42,106 nt of DNA from Micromonospora sp. CPCC 205371 (GTDB lineage: Bacteria > Actinomycetota > Actinomycetes > Mycobacteriales > Micromonosporaceae). Numbering within the stretch: the first letter of the stretch is position 1; every line of letters starts with the position of its first letter. A program made the position numbers and the translations under genes. A model generated the notes under the pieces. It saw only the letters and a list, made by a program, of their open reading frames with translations. It was not told the DNA's origin and did not search any database. Positions 24,490 to 33,122 of the stretch are shown one piece after another. The stretch spans positions 9,803-51,908 of the forward strand of contig NZ_JAIBNX010000022.1 of assembly GCF_026130045.1 (NCBI RefSeq), written 5' to 3'.

Positions 24490-25608
24490 ATGGACATGAA
24501 CAAGTGGTTCTATCGCGCAGTCGGGACGGTCGGCGTCGCCGGCGGCTTCCTGCTGCTCGGCGGCGGCGCGGCACAGGCGGAGGACGTCGACGCCACCCCT
24601 GCAACGGACCCGTTGGAGCTGCAGGGCCTGCTCGACGACTTCTTCACCCCCAGCGGGGGCCAGATCTCGCAGGTCGCCCTCGGGCCCAACGCTCCGGCCG
24701 CCTCGCCCGACATCATGATGCGGGGCCAGCTCTCTAACCTGAAGGGCGACGTCGCACCGACCCGCGACCTCGGCTTCCTCGGCTCGGCGCCGTCGTCGCC
24801 GACCGCCGCCATCGACCCGTCCACTCTTGGCACCGCCTCCCTCGACAACGAGGCCGTGCTGACCGAGAAGCCGCAGCTCATCTCGACGCTGCCGGTCGCT
24901 GGCACCTTCACCGACACCATCGGCGCGGGCCGTGCGGTCGACGCACTCGGCGTCGCCGGCACGACCCAGTCGGTGCTCAACGGCGGCAACGGCATCAGCG
25001 CCAACGCCGGCAACGTGCACAACCTCGTGCCCGCCACGTCCGATGTGGACGCCTCGCGGGCCGGCGCGGCCCTGCCCGCCGCGCTCGGCGTCATGCCCGC
25101 CGACGCGATCCCCACCATCGCCACGCACAAGGCCGCGAAGGGCAACGCGAACGGCTTCACCCGCTCGACCAGCTCGCAGGCGCAGAACATGGTGCCGGCG
25201 CTCATCGGTGACGCGATGGTCGCGCAGAGCCCCGAGCTGTTCCAGCCCGAGGCGCTGCCTCCGGTGGCCACGCTGCCGCTGGTCGGTGACCTGAACCTCA
25301 AGGGCGTGCCCGGTGCGGCCGACAACCCGCAGAACGACATCCCCGTCGTGAGCGCGCTCGGCTCGCTCGGCCTGCCCGGCATGGGCGGCGCCACCACGCT
25401 GCCGGCTGACGCGGACGACGACGGCAGCCAGACCCGTACCAAGCGGCACAGCACCACCGACCGCCCGGTGGCTGGCGAGGACGCTGACTACGCCGAGGCA
25501 GCCAGCGTCGGCCTGCCGCTCATCGGCGACCTGAGCAACCTGACCAGCATCCTGCCGACCAACGGCACGCTGGCGGGCATGCCTGGCATGAAGCACATGG
25601 ACGTCTGA
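24490..25608 (+). CDS. Secreted protein of unknown function
   Basis: 372 residues with a clear signal peptide (MNKWFYRAVGTVGVAGGFLL, cleavage near AAQA-ED, about residue 30). The mature part is low in Cys and aromatic residues, rich in Ala, Gly, Pro, Leu and Asn, and probably extended or repeat-like. Two related motifs, TLPLVGDLNLKG (near 258-269) and LPLIGDLSNLT (near 339-349), hint at internal repeats. I do not recognise the family. ATG 24496 is an alternative start. A strong hairpin follows the gene. Confidence 0.75.
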   Translation: MDMNKWFYRAVGTVGVAGGFLLLGGGAAQAEDVDATPATDPLELQGLLDDFFTPSGGQISQVALGPNAPAASPDIMMRGQLSNLKGDVAPTRDLGFLGSAPSSPTAAIDPSTLGTASLDNEAVLTEKPQLISTLPVAGTFTDTIGAGRAVDALGVAGTTQSVLNGGNGISANAGNVHNLVPATSDVDASRAGAALPAALGVMPADAIPTIATHKAAKGNANGFTRSTSSQAQNMVPALIGDAMVAQSPELFQPEALPPVATLPLVGDLNLKGVPGAADNPQNDIPVVSALGSLGLPGMGGATTLPADADDDGSQTRTKRHSTTDRPVAGEDADYAEAASVGLPLIGDLSNLTSILPTNGTLAGMPGMKHMDV

Positions 25609-25625
25609 GCAAGACGATTCAAGGG

Positions 25626-25653
25626 GTGGCGGGCGGCGGTAGCCGTCCGCCAC
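25626..25653 (+). terminator. Intrinsic-type terminator after secreted-protein gene
   Basis: 12-bp stem with one G-T pair (GTGGCGGGCGGC / GCCGTCCGCCAC) around loop GGTA, followed by TTGCTGTT. It lies 18 bases after the stop codon. Confidence 0.6.
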
Positions 25654-25670
25654 TTGCTGTTGGGAGGAGA

Positions 25671-25747
25671 TGGAGCCCCCGGCCGGACTCGAACCGGCGA
25701 CCCTCCGCTTACAAGGCGGAAGCTCTGGCCAACTGAGCTACAGGGGC
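25671..25747 (-). tRNA. tRNA-Thr (TGT)
   Basis: Complete cloverleaf on the minus strand: acceptor GCCCCTG/CGGGGGC, D-arm GCTC/GAGC, anticodon stem TCCGC/GCGGA with loop CTTGTAA (anticodon TGT, reads ACA), T-arm with GGTTCGAGTCC. The discriminator base is T and CCA appears encoded (25671-25673). Confidence 0.95.
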
Positions 25748-26026
25748 TTGCTTCGTCGCCAGCATAACGACCCAGTGGCATCGCCGGTGATCGGTGTCTC
25801 ATCGACGCGCGGGGCGTTCGTCCCCGGCCGTGCCCGGATGCCCGAATGATCCGCACCAGGCGGTCCCAGAAACCACGTCGCACCTTGGCACGCAGCCGGA
25901 AACCGTTTACCGTTGCGTGACGCGGATGACACCTCGGTGCGCCGCTGGCCGGCGCTATGCGGCGCCGGTCGCTCCTTCACTCGGATCGTCCGGCACGTTC
26001 CTGCCGGTGAAAGGAAGCGCTCCACC
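25748..26026. other. Intergenic region between tRNA-Thr and sugar ATPase gene
   Basis: No coding frame stands out. It carries the tRNA promoter (leftward) and the promoter of the ATPase gene (rightward). The one feature of note is the CG-centred palindrome GAAACCGTTTAC at 25899-25910. Confidence 0.5.
25899..25910. promoter_or_regulatory. LacI-type operator candidate upstream of sugar ATPase
   Basis: GAAACCGTTTAC differs from the GCAACCGTTTGC site in the lacI promoter at only two, symmetric positions. It lies 117 bases before the ATPase start. It may be bound by the same or a related LacI protein. Confidence 0.4.
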
Positions 26027-27118
<1,092 letters not shown>

Positions 27119-27130
27119 TCCAGCGCTACG

Positions 27131-27162
27131 AAAGGGGCGGGCCCAATCGGGCCCGCCCCTTT
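27131..27162. terminator. Strong bidirectional terminator
   Basis: Perfect 14-bp stem AAAGGGGCGGGCCC (27131-27144) / GGGCCCGCCCCTTT (27149-27162) with loop AATC, 12 bases after the ATPase stop. A and T runs on the two sides let it serve both strands. Confidence 0.85.
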
Positions 27163-27261
27163 CTGTGTGGGAACCGCAAAGCTTTGTTGGGCCGGCCGGG
27201 GAGGGACGCGGGAGGCCCGGGCTGTAGCCGCCCGTGTCCCGCCCCCGACCGGGTGTGGTGC

Positions 27262-27291
27262 CCGCGGGCGGTGTCTGCCCACCGCCCGCGG
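27262..27291 (-). terminator. GC-rich hairpin downstream of pectate lyase operon
   Basis: Perfect 12-bp stem CCGCGGGCGGTG (27262-27273) / CACCGCCCGCGG (27280-27291), 6-base loop, about 22 bases past the pectate lyase stop. No T-run. Together with the hairpin at 27131-27162 it insulates the convergent units. Confidence 0.5.
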
Positions 27292-27313
27292 TCACATCCA
27301 GCGCGCCACGATC

Positions 27314-28900
27314 TCAGAAGCTGAGCTTCGTACCCGCTCCCGCCGTGACGACCGACTTGATGGTGTTGGGGTCGGCGACCGTGTAGCTGTAGTAGGAGCT
27401 CGGCTCCTGCACGGTGCCGCTGCAGTCGGGCTGTCCCGACTCACCGACAAATACGTTGTTGCGTGCCACGCAGCGACCGGTCGGGCCCGCGTAGCTGTTG
27501 CTGACGGGCTCTTCGACGTCTTCGAAGTAGTTGCCTTCGACCACGCAGCCCGCGTTCGCTTGGCAGGCCACGCCGACGTCGGTGTTGTAGACGTAGTAGT
27601 TGTTGAACACATGCACCGGCTCGCCGAAGCGGACCCGCGGGTTGCGCTGGGGTGTCCGGTTGAACCAGTTGTTGTGATAGGTCACCTTGAGGTTTCCGGT
27701 GTCCTGGGCGGCGTTGCCGTCGTCGTGCCCGAGCAGCATCGTCTTGGTGTGGTTGTGGAAGTGGTTCCACGACACCGTGATGTACGACGAGCCACGCTTG
27801 ATGTCGAGGGCCCCGTCGTAGCCGTTCGAGATGTCGTTGTGGTCGAGCCACACGTGGTGCGAGAACATCTGCACGTTGATCCCGTCATCGGGGAAGTCGC
27901 GGATGTTCAGGTTCCGGATGATGACGTTGTGCACGGCGTTGGCCGGCGGGGTCGTGACGTCACTGATCGGCAGGCCGATGTTGAAGCCGCCGCCGGTGAT
28001 GCCGGAGTTGGCGCCGACGCCCACGATCGTCTTGTCTGAGGTCACGTCGTGCATCGGGCCGGGCAGCGCGATCATGCCGCTCACTCGGATGGTCAGGGGT
28101 CCGGCCTGGGCGATGGCGGCCAGCAGCTCGGCCGCGGTGTCCACCGTTACGGTGGGTCCGCCGGCGCCGCCCGTGGTGCCGTTCTGCCCGAGCGTGTTGA
28201 CCGAGGCGAAGCCCTTGGGCGGCACGCCCGGCTCGATCGGCGGCTCGGTGGGTGGCAGGGTCGGCCCGCCGCTCGTAGGTCCAGGGGTCGGCTCGGAGAC
28301 ACCGGTGGCGACCGTGACGTCGTCGACGGTGACGCTGGCGTAGCTGGCCGCGATGCCCGGACGGCCGCTGGCGAAGGCCGTGTCCGTCGCGCTGACCGCT
28401 AGCGCCCCGTTGACGTACCCGCGCAGTGAGCTGCCCGCCGCGTCGAGGCGCAGTGTCGTCCAGGTGCCGACCGGGCCAGCTCCGGTGCCGCTGCCCAGCA
28501 CGATCGGGCTCCCGCCCGCTCGCTTGATCAATTGCACGGCACCGAAGCTGGTGATTGTGAGCGCGTAATAGTTGCTGCTGCTCTGCGCGCGGGCGATCAG
28601 GCCGGCAAAGCGACCCGATCCGTTGAAGCCGGTCGGTTTGACCCTTGCCTGCACCGAGTAGTCGGTCCAGCTCGTCGATCCGACGAGGCTTCGGGAGTCG
28701 CTGCTGGTGCCCGACTGGCGGTACGCGCGGGTGCCGTCCGTGACGACCGACCACGTGCCGCCGGACGTGGACCAGCCGCTCGCGTTGCCGTCTTCGAAGT
28801 CGTCGGAGAGCAGCGTGTCCGCGAACGCGTACGGCGCGGCGATGACGACGAGTGCGCCGGTGGCGACCGCCGCTACCGCACCGAGATACTTGCGCTTCAC
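27314..28900 (-). CDS. Secreted PL1 pectate lyase with N-terminal LamG-like domain
   Basis: 528 residues from GTG 28900 (MKRKYLGAVA), with a strong GAGGAGG upstream. Signal peptide about 1-28; a concanavalin/LamG-like beta-sandwich domain (about 29-200: DDFEDGNASGWSTSGGTW...YVNGALAVSATDTAFASGRPG); a Pro/Thr linker (about 203-228); then a PL1 right-handed beta-helix with VWLDHNDIS, GALDIKRGSSYITVSWNHF and HNNWFNRTPQRNPRVRFG, whose last arginine is the catalytic position in this family. It cleaves polygalacturonate by calcium-assisted beta-elimination outside the cell. The accessory domain may bind polysaccharide. Second gene of a two-lyase unit. Confidence 0.9.
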   Translation of the reverse strand: MKRKYLGAVAAVATGALVVIAAPYAFADTLLSDDFEDGNASGWSTSGGTWSVVTDGTRAYRQSGTSSDSRSLVGSTSWTDYSVQARVKPTGFNGSGRFAGLIARAQSSSNYYALTITSFGAVQLIKRAGGSPIVLGSGTGAGPVGTWTTLRLDAAGSSLRGYVNGALAVSATDTAFASGRPGIAASYASVTVDDVTVATGVSEPTPGPTSGGPTLPPTEPPIEPGVPPKGFASVNTLGQNGTTGGAGGPTVTVDTAAELLAAIAQAGPLTIRVSGMIALPGPMHDVTSDKTIVGVGANSGITGGGFNIGLPISDVTTPPANAVHNVIIRNLNIRDFPDDGINVQMFSHHVWLDHNDISNGYDGALDIKRGSSYITVSWNHFHNHTKTMLLGHDDGNAAQDTGNLKVTYHNNWFNRTPQRNPRVRFGEPVHVFNNYYVYNTDVGVACQANAGCVVEGNYFEDVEEPVSNSYAGPTGRCVARNNVFVGESGQPDCSGTVQEPSSYYSYTVADPNTIKSVVTAGAGTKLSF

Positions 28901-28902
28901 GT

Positions 28903-28940
28903 GCCAGACCTCCTCAGCTTCACTGCCAGACCTCCTCAGC
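28903..28940 (-). repeat. Tandem duplication of a ribosome-binding site and GTG
   Basis: On the minus strand GCTGAGGAGGTCTGGCA is present twice, starting at 28940 and 28918. It is followed by GTGAA in the first copy and CGTGAA in the second. The second GTG is the lyase start; the first copy contains the TGA of the preceding gene and an extra GTG. Confidence 0.8.
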
Positions 28941-30240
28941 AGAGCCTTCCGGCACCGGCAAGTACCGGAACCAGGATGGATACGAACTGCGCGGGCAGGA
29001 CAGGACCGTGCCGCAGGGTCGGCGTCCAGCCGGAGTCGGCGCCCAGGTCGGGATCGTGCTCGGCGTTGTACGCGTCGAGCAGGTCGACCGCCGCCGCCCG
29101 GCCCTTACCTGACCGCGCCCAGGTGCCCTTCTCCGTGATCGCCGTGCCGCCCCAGTCGTAGATCACGTCCGCAGCGGTCACGCCCTCGCCGAGCGCGAAG
29201 AAGTTGTTCTCCGCGTAGATCGACGACTGGACGCCGACGCCCCAGGCGTACGAGAACCCGTCGCCGGCGACCTTGTAGTAGTTGTTGTAGATATCGACCT
29301 GGCCGAAGCGCACCCGGGGGAGGCGCTGGAGGCTGCCGTCGAACACGTTGTGGTGCAGCGTGACGTTGAGCCGGCCGACGTCCGGGCCGACGGTGTTCGA
29401 CGAGCCGATCAGCATCACCTTGTCGCGCGCCGAGAACCGGTTGAACGACGCGGTCACGAGGCTCGCCGTGTGAGTGATGTCGAGCGCACCGTCGTGTACC
29501 TGGTACGGCCGTCCAAAGTAGACAGACTGTTCGCTGTCGGGGTTGTCGCCGTCGGTGAACGTGTTGTGGTCGACCCACACGTTTTCGCTGCGCCGCACCG
29601 ACATCAGGTCGAACTGCGAGTTCCAGTTGCCTAGCTCACCGTCGGTCGGCGACCAGGCCGGGAAGCAATCCTGCGCGTCGACGAAGTTGAGATTGCGGAC
29701 GATCACGTTGTTGGCCCGGTCGACCATCAGCGTGAGGTGCTTCAGGGTCGCGCCGCGCGTGCCGATGATCGTTGTGTTCGCACCGACGTTGACCTGGGTG
29801 TACCGGGTCTGGTTGGCGACCGAACGCACCCGCGCTTCCTCGAGCGGGCCGCTCGGGTTGACCCGTCCCCAGACCGCCGGGTCGTACGTGGCGAGGTACG
29901 CGTCGAGCGAGTACGCCGGGTCGGCAAGCGCCGCACAGCCGCCGTCCAGCCCTTCGAAGCCGTCGACCGTGCCTTTGACGTACACGATTTTCGGGGTGGT
30001 ACCAGCGACCGCGGCGATGAGCTCGGCGCGATTGTCGACGACAAAGACGTTTTCCTCGGTGGCGGCGGAACCGCCAGTGGTGCCGGGTCCGGATGCGGCC
30101 CAGCCATCGTTTGCCGGCAGCACTTGCCGGCCCAGTTGACGTGCTCCCCAGGACACTTCGCCTTCGGCGCGGGCCGGTGCGGCGAACGCCGCCACCATGC
30201 CGAGCCCGGCCGCTACAGCGGCCAACTGCCTCAGTTGCAT
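28936..30240 (-). CDS. Secreted PL1 pectate lyase
   Basis: 434 residues with signal peptide (about 1-25, ending APARA). PL1 beta-helix: NNVIVRNLNFVDAQD, NVWVDHNTFTDGD, VHDGALDITHTASLVTASFNRF, NVTLHHNVFDGSLQRLPRVRFG (catalytic Arg region) and DIYNNYYKV. No accessory domain, unlike the neighbouring lyase. It is predicted to cleave pectate outside the cell. The upstream region carries TTGACT-N18-TAGCTT; the stop lies 35 bases before the second lyase start, so both are probably co-transcribed. GGAGA precedes the ATG. Confidence 0.9.
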   Translation of the reverse strand: MQLRQLAAVAAGLGMVAAFAAPARAEGEVSWGARQLGRQVLPANDGWAASGPGTTGGSAATEENVFVVDNRAELIAAVAGTTPKIVYVKGTVDGFEGLDGGCAALADPAYSLDAYLATYDPAVWGRVNPSGPLEEARVRSVANQTRYTQVNVGANTTIIGTRGATLKHLTLMVDRANNVIVRNLNFVDAQDCFPAWSPTDGELGNWNSQFDLMSVRRSENVWVDHNTFTDGDNPDSEQSVYFGRPYQVHDGALDITHTASLVTASFNRFSARDKVMLIGSSNTVGPDVGRLNVTLHHNVFDGSLQRLPRVRFGQVDIYNNYYKVAGDGFSYAWGVGVQSSIYAENNFFALGEGVTAADVIYDWGGTAITEKGTWARSGKGRAAAVDLLDAYNAEHDPDLGADSGWTPTLRHGPVLPAQFVSILVPVLAGAGRLC

Positions 30241-30283
30241 CGCACTCTCCGCGCGGGATCTGGTTAACGCGTTCTTAACAAGA

Positions 30284-30313
30284 AAGCTACGGATCTGCGC
30301 TTAAGAGAGTCAA
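30284..30313 (-). promoter_or_regulatory. Promoter of the pectate lyase pair
   Basis: TTGACT (30313-30308), 18-base spacer, TAGCTT (30289-30284) on the minus strand, about 44 bases before the ATG. The CG-centred palindrome AACGCGTT, flanked by GTTAA/TTAAC repeats (30263-30279), lies at the expected transcription start. TTTGCA and TTGCAA elements (30323-30340) lie just upstream of the -35. Confidence 0.5.
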
Positions 30314-30443
30314 TGCCTTCGATTTGCAGAAATGTTGCAATAAAAGTAGGCAAAGAAGAATCGCTCGGCCGCTATGTGCCGAGATGGTGGGGGTTCGGTC
30401 CGATTTCTACCGAACGACAGTCACCAATGTTTGCAGTGCGTTT

Positions 30444-31601
30444 TCAGGCACCGGTTACCTCCTCGGTCAGGGCGGCCCGGAGCGGCTGTCCGGCCCACGG
30501 GACACCCAGTTCAGAGAACAGCGCGAGCCGCTCCGTCGCTTGGCGCAGCACAGCGTTGATCCCCTTGATGGTCAGTAAGCGCTCGGGCGGGACACCATCG
30601 ACGGAGACCGCGTCTTCGCCCAGCTTCGGCGGAATTGGCGCGGCGTGGAGTACGTCCAGCACCGCGGTGAACGGCTTGGTGCGCGCGAGCGGCGCGATCA
30701 ACGGCTCGCCCGTCGCGCGGTGCGCCAGCAGGTTTTCCAGCAGGCTCGTGCGGCCGGGTACCTCGCGGAACTCGGAGTCGTCCGGCAGCCGGAGCCGGTC
30801 GGTCGGGTACTCCAGCACCGCCGTACCGGCCGTGCCGTACACGATGACCTCGCCCTCGATCTTCTCCTCGCCGCACAGCGTCACGGCGACCAGAATCGGC
30901 AGGCCGGACTCCAGCGTAATCCGCATGCAGGCGGTGTCGTCGACCTCGATGTCCCGGCAGCGGTACCGCTCCAGCTCTACTGTGGACGGCGGCAGCCCGG
31001 CCACGGCAAGGCACTGCATCCAGGCGTGCGCCAGAGGGTTGGCGAGCGCACCGTCGAGCGATGGGTGCCCGTCGACCATGCGCTTGCCGGCCCACGGAGA
31101 CCGCTGGTAGTACGAGTCGGCGCGGTGCCACGAGGCGACCGCCGCGATCCCGGTGACCACGCCCAGCCTGCCGCCGGCGACCGCTGCCATCAGCTCGGCG
31201 AGCGCCGCCGAGCCGAGCGCCTGGAACCCGACCTGGAGGGCCCGGCCGGTCTCGTCGACCACGTCGCTGAGCGCGTGGTGCTCGTCGAGCGAGAGCACCG
31301 GCGGCTTCTCCAGCAACACGTCTGCACCGGCGCGGAGCGCGTCGGTGGCGATCGGCAGGTGGGTCTGCGGCGGCGTGCAGATCACCACCACGTCGGGCCG
31401 CACGGCGCGCAGCATCTCGCGGTGGTCGGTGAACAGTCCGGCGTCTTCGGGTACCGGCGCACCCGGCGCCGCCTCGATCGGGCGCACGTCGACCAGGCCG
31501 GCGAGCCGCACCCGCCCGGCCTCCTGTAGGGGCGCGATCTGCCGGCGGTGCCAGAGACCATGCCCATTGGCGCCGACCAGTGCCACCCGCGGCTCACTCA
31601 T
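30444..31601 (-). CDS. Gfo/Idh/MocA-family oxidoreductase (A)
   Basis: 385 residues. N-terminal Rossmann domain (VALVGANGHGLWHRRQ; PDVVVICTPPQTHLPIATDALRAGADVLLEKPPVLS, with the EKP motif) and a C-terminal alpha/beta substrate domain. Family members are NAD(P)-dependent sugar or cyclitol dehydrogenases. The place at the end of the uronate operon, 39 bases after the reductase gene, suggests processing of a pectin-derived sugar or of an unsaturated uronate. The exact substrate is unknown. No HisDH motif assignment is possible from sequence alone. Confidence 0.82.
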   Translation of the reverse strand: MSEPRVALVGANGHGLWHRRQIAPLQEAGRVRLAGLVDVRPIEAAPGAPVPEDAGLFTDHREMLRAVRPDVVVICTPPQTHLPIATDALRAGADVLLEKPPVLSLDEHHALSDVVDETGRALQVGFQALGSAALAELMAAVAGGRLGVVTGIAAVASWHRADSYYQRSPWAGKRMVDGHPSLDGALANPLAHAWMQCLAVAGLPPSTVELERYRCRDIEVDDTACMRITLESGLPILVAVTLCGEEKIEGEVIVYGTAGTAVLEYPTDRLRLPDDSEFREVPGRTSLLENLLAHRATGEPLIAPLARTKPFTAVLDVLHAAPIPPKLGEDAVSVDGVPPERLLTIKGINAVLRQATERLALFSELGVPWAGQPLRAALTEEVTGA

Positions 31602-31640
31602 GCCGCGTCCCCCTCGCTCACGCCGCCTCCGGGGAAGTGA

Positions 31641-33122
31641 TCATAGTGCGGCCTCGCGGAGCGTCTGCTCGACGCCGTGCTGCTCAAGGGCGGTGAGCCA
31701 GCCGGCCACCAACTCCCGCACGACGTCGTCACCGACCAGCTCGGCCGGGAAGACCTGGGTCAGGCCGAAGAGCGCGTCGACCACGCCCTCCGGAGAGTCC
31801 TTGCCTTCCGAAAGCGCCGTCCGGATGCGCTCGGCCAGCGGGTCGTCGAGCGGCAACGGGGCGCCACCGTCGGCCTGCCCTTGCACGAAGCGCATCCACG
31901 CGGCGAGCACGAGAGCGCCCCAGCGCGGCACGGCACCGGTCGCGCGCCGGTCGATGAGGGTGTGTAGCACCCGCTGCGGCAGCTTCTGCGAGCCGTCCAT
32001 GGCGACCTGGATGGTCCGGTGCCGGATCGCCGAGTTGGCGAACCGCTCCAGGACCGAGTCGCCGTACTCGACCACCGACACCCCGTCCGGTGGCTGGAAG
32101 CTGCCCGCGACGTCCTCGGCGACGAAACTGCGCAGCGCCTCTCGCATCCCCGGGATGGCCAGCGCCTCCGCGATCATCTCGCGGCCGGCGAGCGCACCCA
32201 GGTACGCGATCGCCGAGTGCACGCCGTTGAGGGCGCGCAGCTTCAGCCGCTCCCAGGGCCCGGCGTCGTCGGTCATCACCGCACCGGCCCGTTCCCACGC
32301 CGGCCGCCCGCCGGGGAACGCGTCCTCGATCACCCATTCCCGGTACGGCTCGGCCGCCACCGCCGCCAGATCGCTCACGCCCAGCAGCCCTTCGGCCGTG
32401 GCGAGCGTCTCCGGGGTGGTCGCCGGCACGATCCGGTCGACCATCGTGCCCGGGAACGTGACGTTGGCGCGTACCCATTCGACGACCGGTCCGGGGGCGC
32501 CGCCATACTCCAGGGCCTGCGTCACGAGGCCGTGCAGCCGCTTGCCGTTGGACGGCAGGTTGTCGCAGCTCAGCAGCGCGATCGGGCCGGCGTCGGCCGC
32601 CGCCCGCGCGATCAGGCCGCGTACCAGCAGGCCGGGCACGGTCGCCGGCGGTCCGTCGCCGGTGAGGTCGGCCGCGACAGCGGGGTCCGGCCGTAGCCGC
32701 CCGGTGGCAGGGTCGAGCTGGTACGCCTTCTCCGTCACCGTCAGCGTTACGACCCGGATGGCCGGGGAGGCGATCAGGTCGAGCACGCCGTCGGGATCGC
32801 TCGCCGCATGCCGTACGCCGGCGAACGCCCCGACCACCTCGCTGTGCGTGCCGTTGCCGCTCAACGACGTGACGCTGAAGAGGCAATCCTGCTCGATGAG
32901 GCTGCGCACCACGTCGAGACTGCGCGGCGCGACACCGACGATGCCCCAATCACCACCGGCGAGCGCGACGGCCGCCTCGGTGTACACCGCCTGGTGCGCG
33001 CGGTGGAAAGCGCCCAAACCGAGGTGGACGATGCCTGCGGGCACGGTGCCTGGGCGCACCCGAGGCCGGCTCGCCACCGGCACCTGGCGCAGGCCGCCCA
33101 GCGAGAGCCTCACTGCTGCCAT
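31641..33122 (-). CDS. Tagaturonate/fructuronate reductase (mannitol dehydrogenase family)
   Basis: 493 residues from ATG 33122, or 490 from GTG 33113, which would overlap the upstream stop as GTGA. Polyol-specific long-chain dehydrogenase fold: GIVHLGLGAFHRAHQAVYTE at the N-terminus, then LLSCDNLPSNG and FPGTMVDRIVPATT typical of UxuB/UxaB/mannitol dehydrogenases, and LKLRALNGVHSAIAYLG in the second domain. In the galacturonate branch it would reduce tagaturonate to altronate, and in the glucuronate branch fructuronate to mannonate, with NADH. Its place next to UxaC makes a uronate reductase much more likely than mannitol dehydrogenase. Confidence 0.87.
   Translation of the reverse strand: MAAVRLSLGGLRQVPVASRPRVRPGTVPAGIVHLGLGAFHRAHQAVYTEAAVALAGGDWGIVGVAPRSLDVVRSLIEQDCLFSVTSLSGNGTHSEVVGAFAGVRHAASDPDGVLDLIASPAIRVVTLTVTEKAYQLDPATGRLRPDPAVAADLTGDGPPATVPGLLVRGLIARAAADAGPIALLSCDNLPSNGKRLHGLVTQALEYGGAPGPVVEWVRANVTFPGTMVDRIVPATTPETLATAEGLLGVSDLAAVAAEPYREWVIEDAFPGGRPAWERAGAVMTDDAGPWERLKLRALNGVHSAIAYLGALAGREMIAEALAIPGMREALRSFVAEDVAGSFQPPDGVSVVEYGDSVLERFANSAIRHRTIQVAMDGSQKLPQRVLHTLIDRRATGAVPRWGALVLAAWMRFVQGQADGGAPLPLDDPLAERIRTALSEGKDSPEGVVDALFGLTQVFPAELVGDDVVRELVAGWLTALEQHGVEQTLREAAL

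Noticed and set aside
28901-28927. Eight-codon mini-frame before the second pectate lyase as a leader peptide
   Set aside because: It arises automatically from the tandem duplication; no regulatory codons or hairpins support a leader-peptide role, so it is kept only as a remark.
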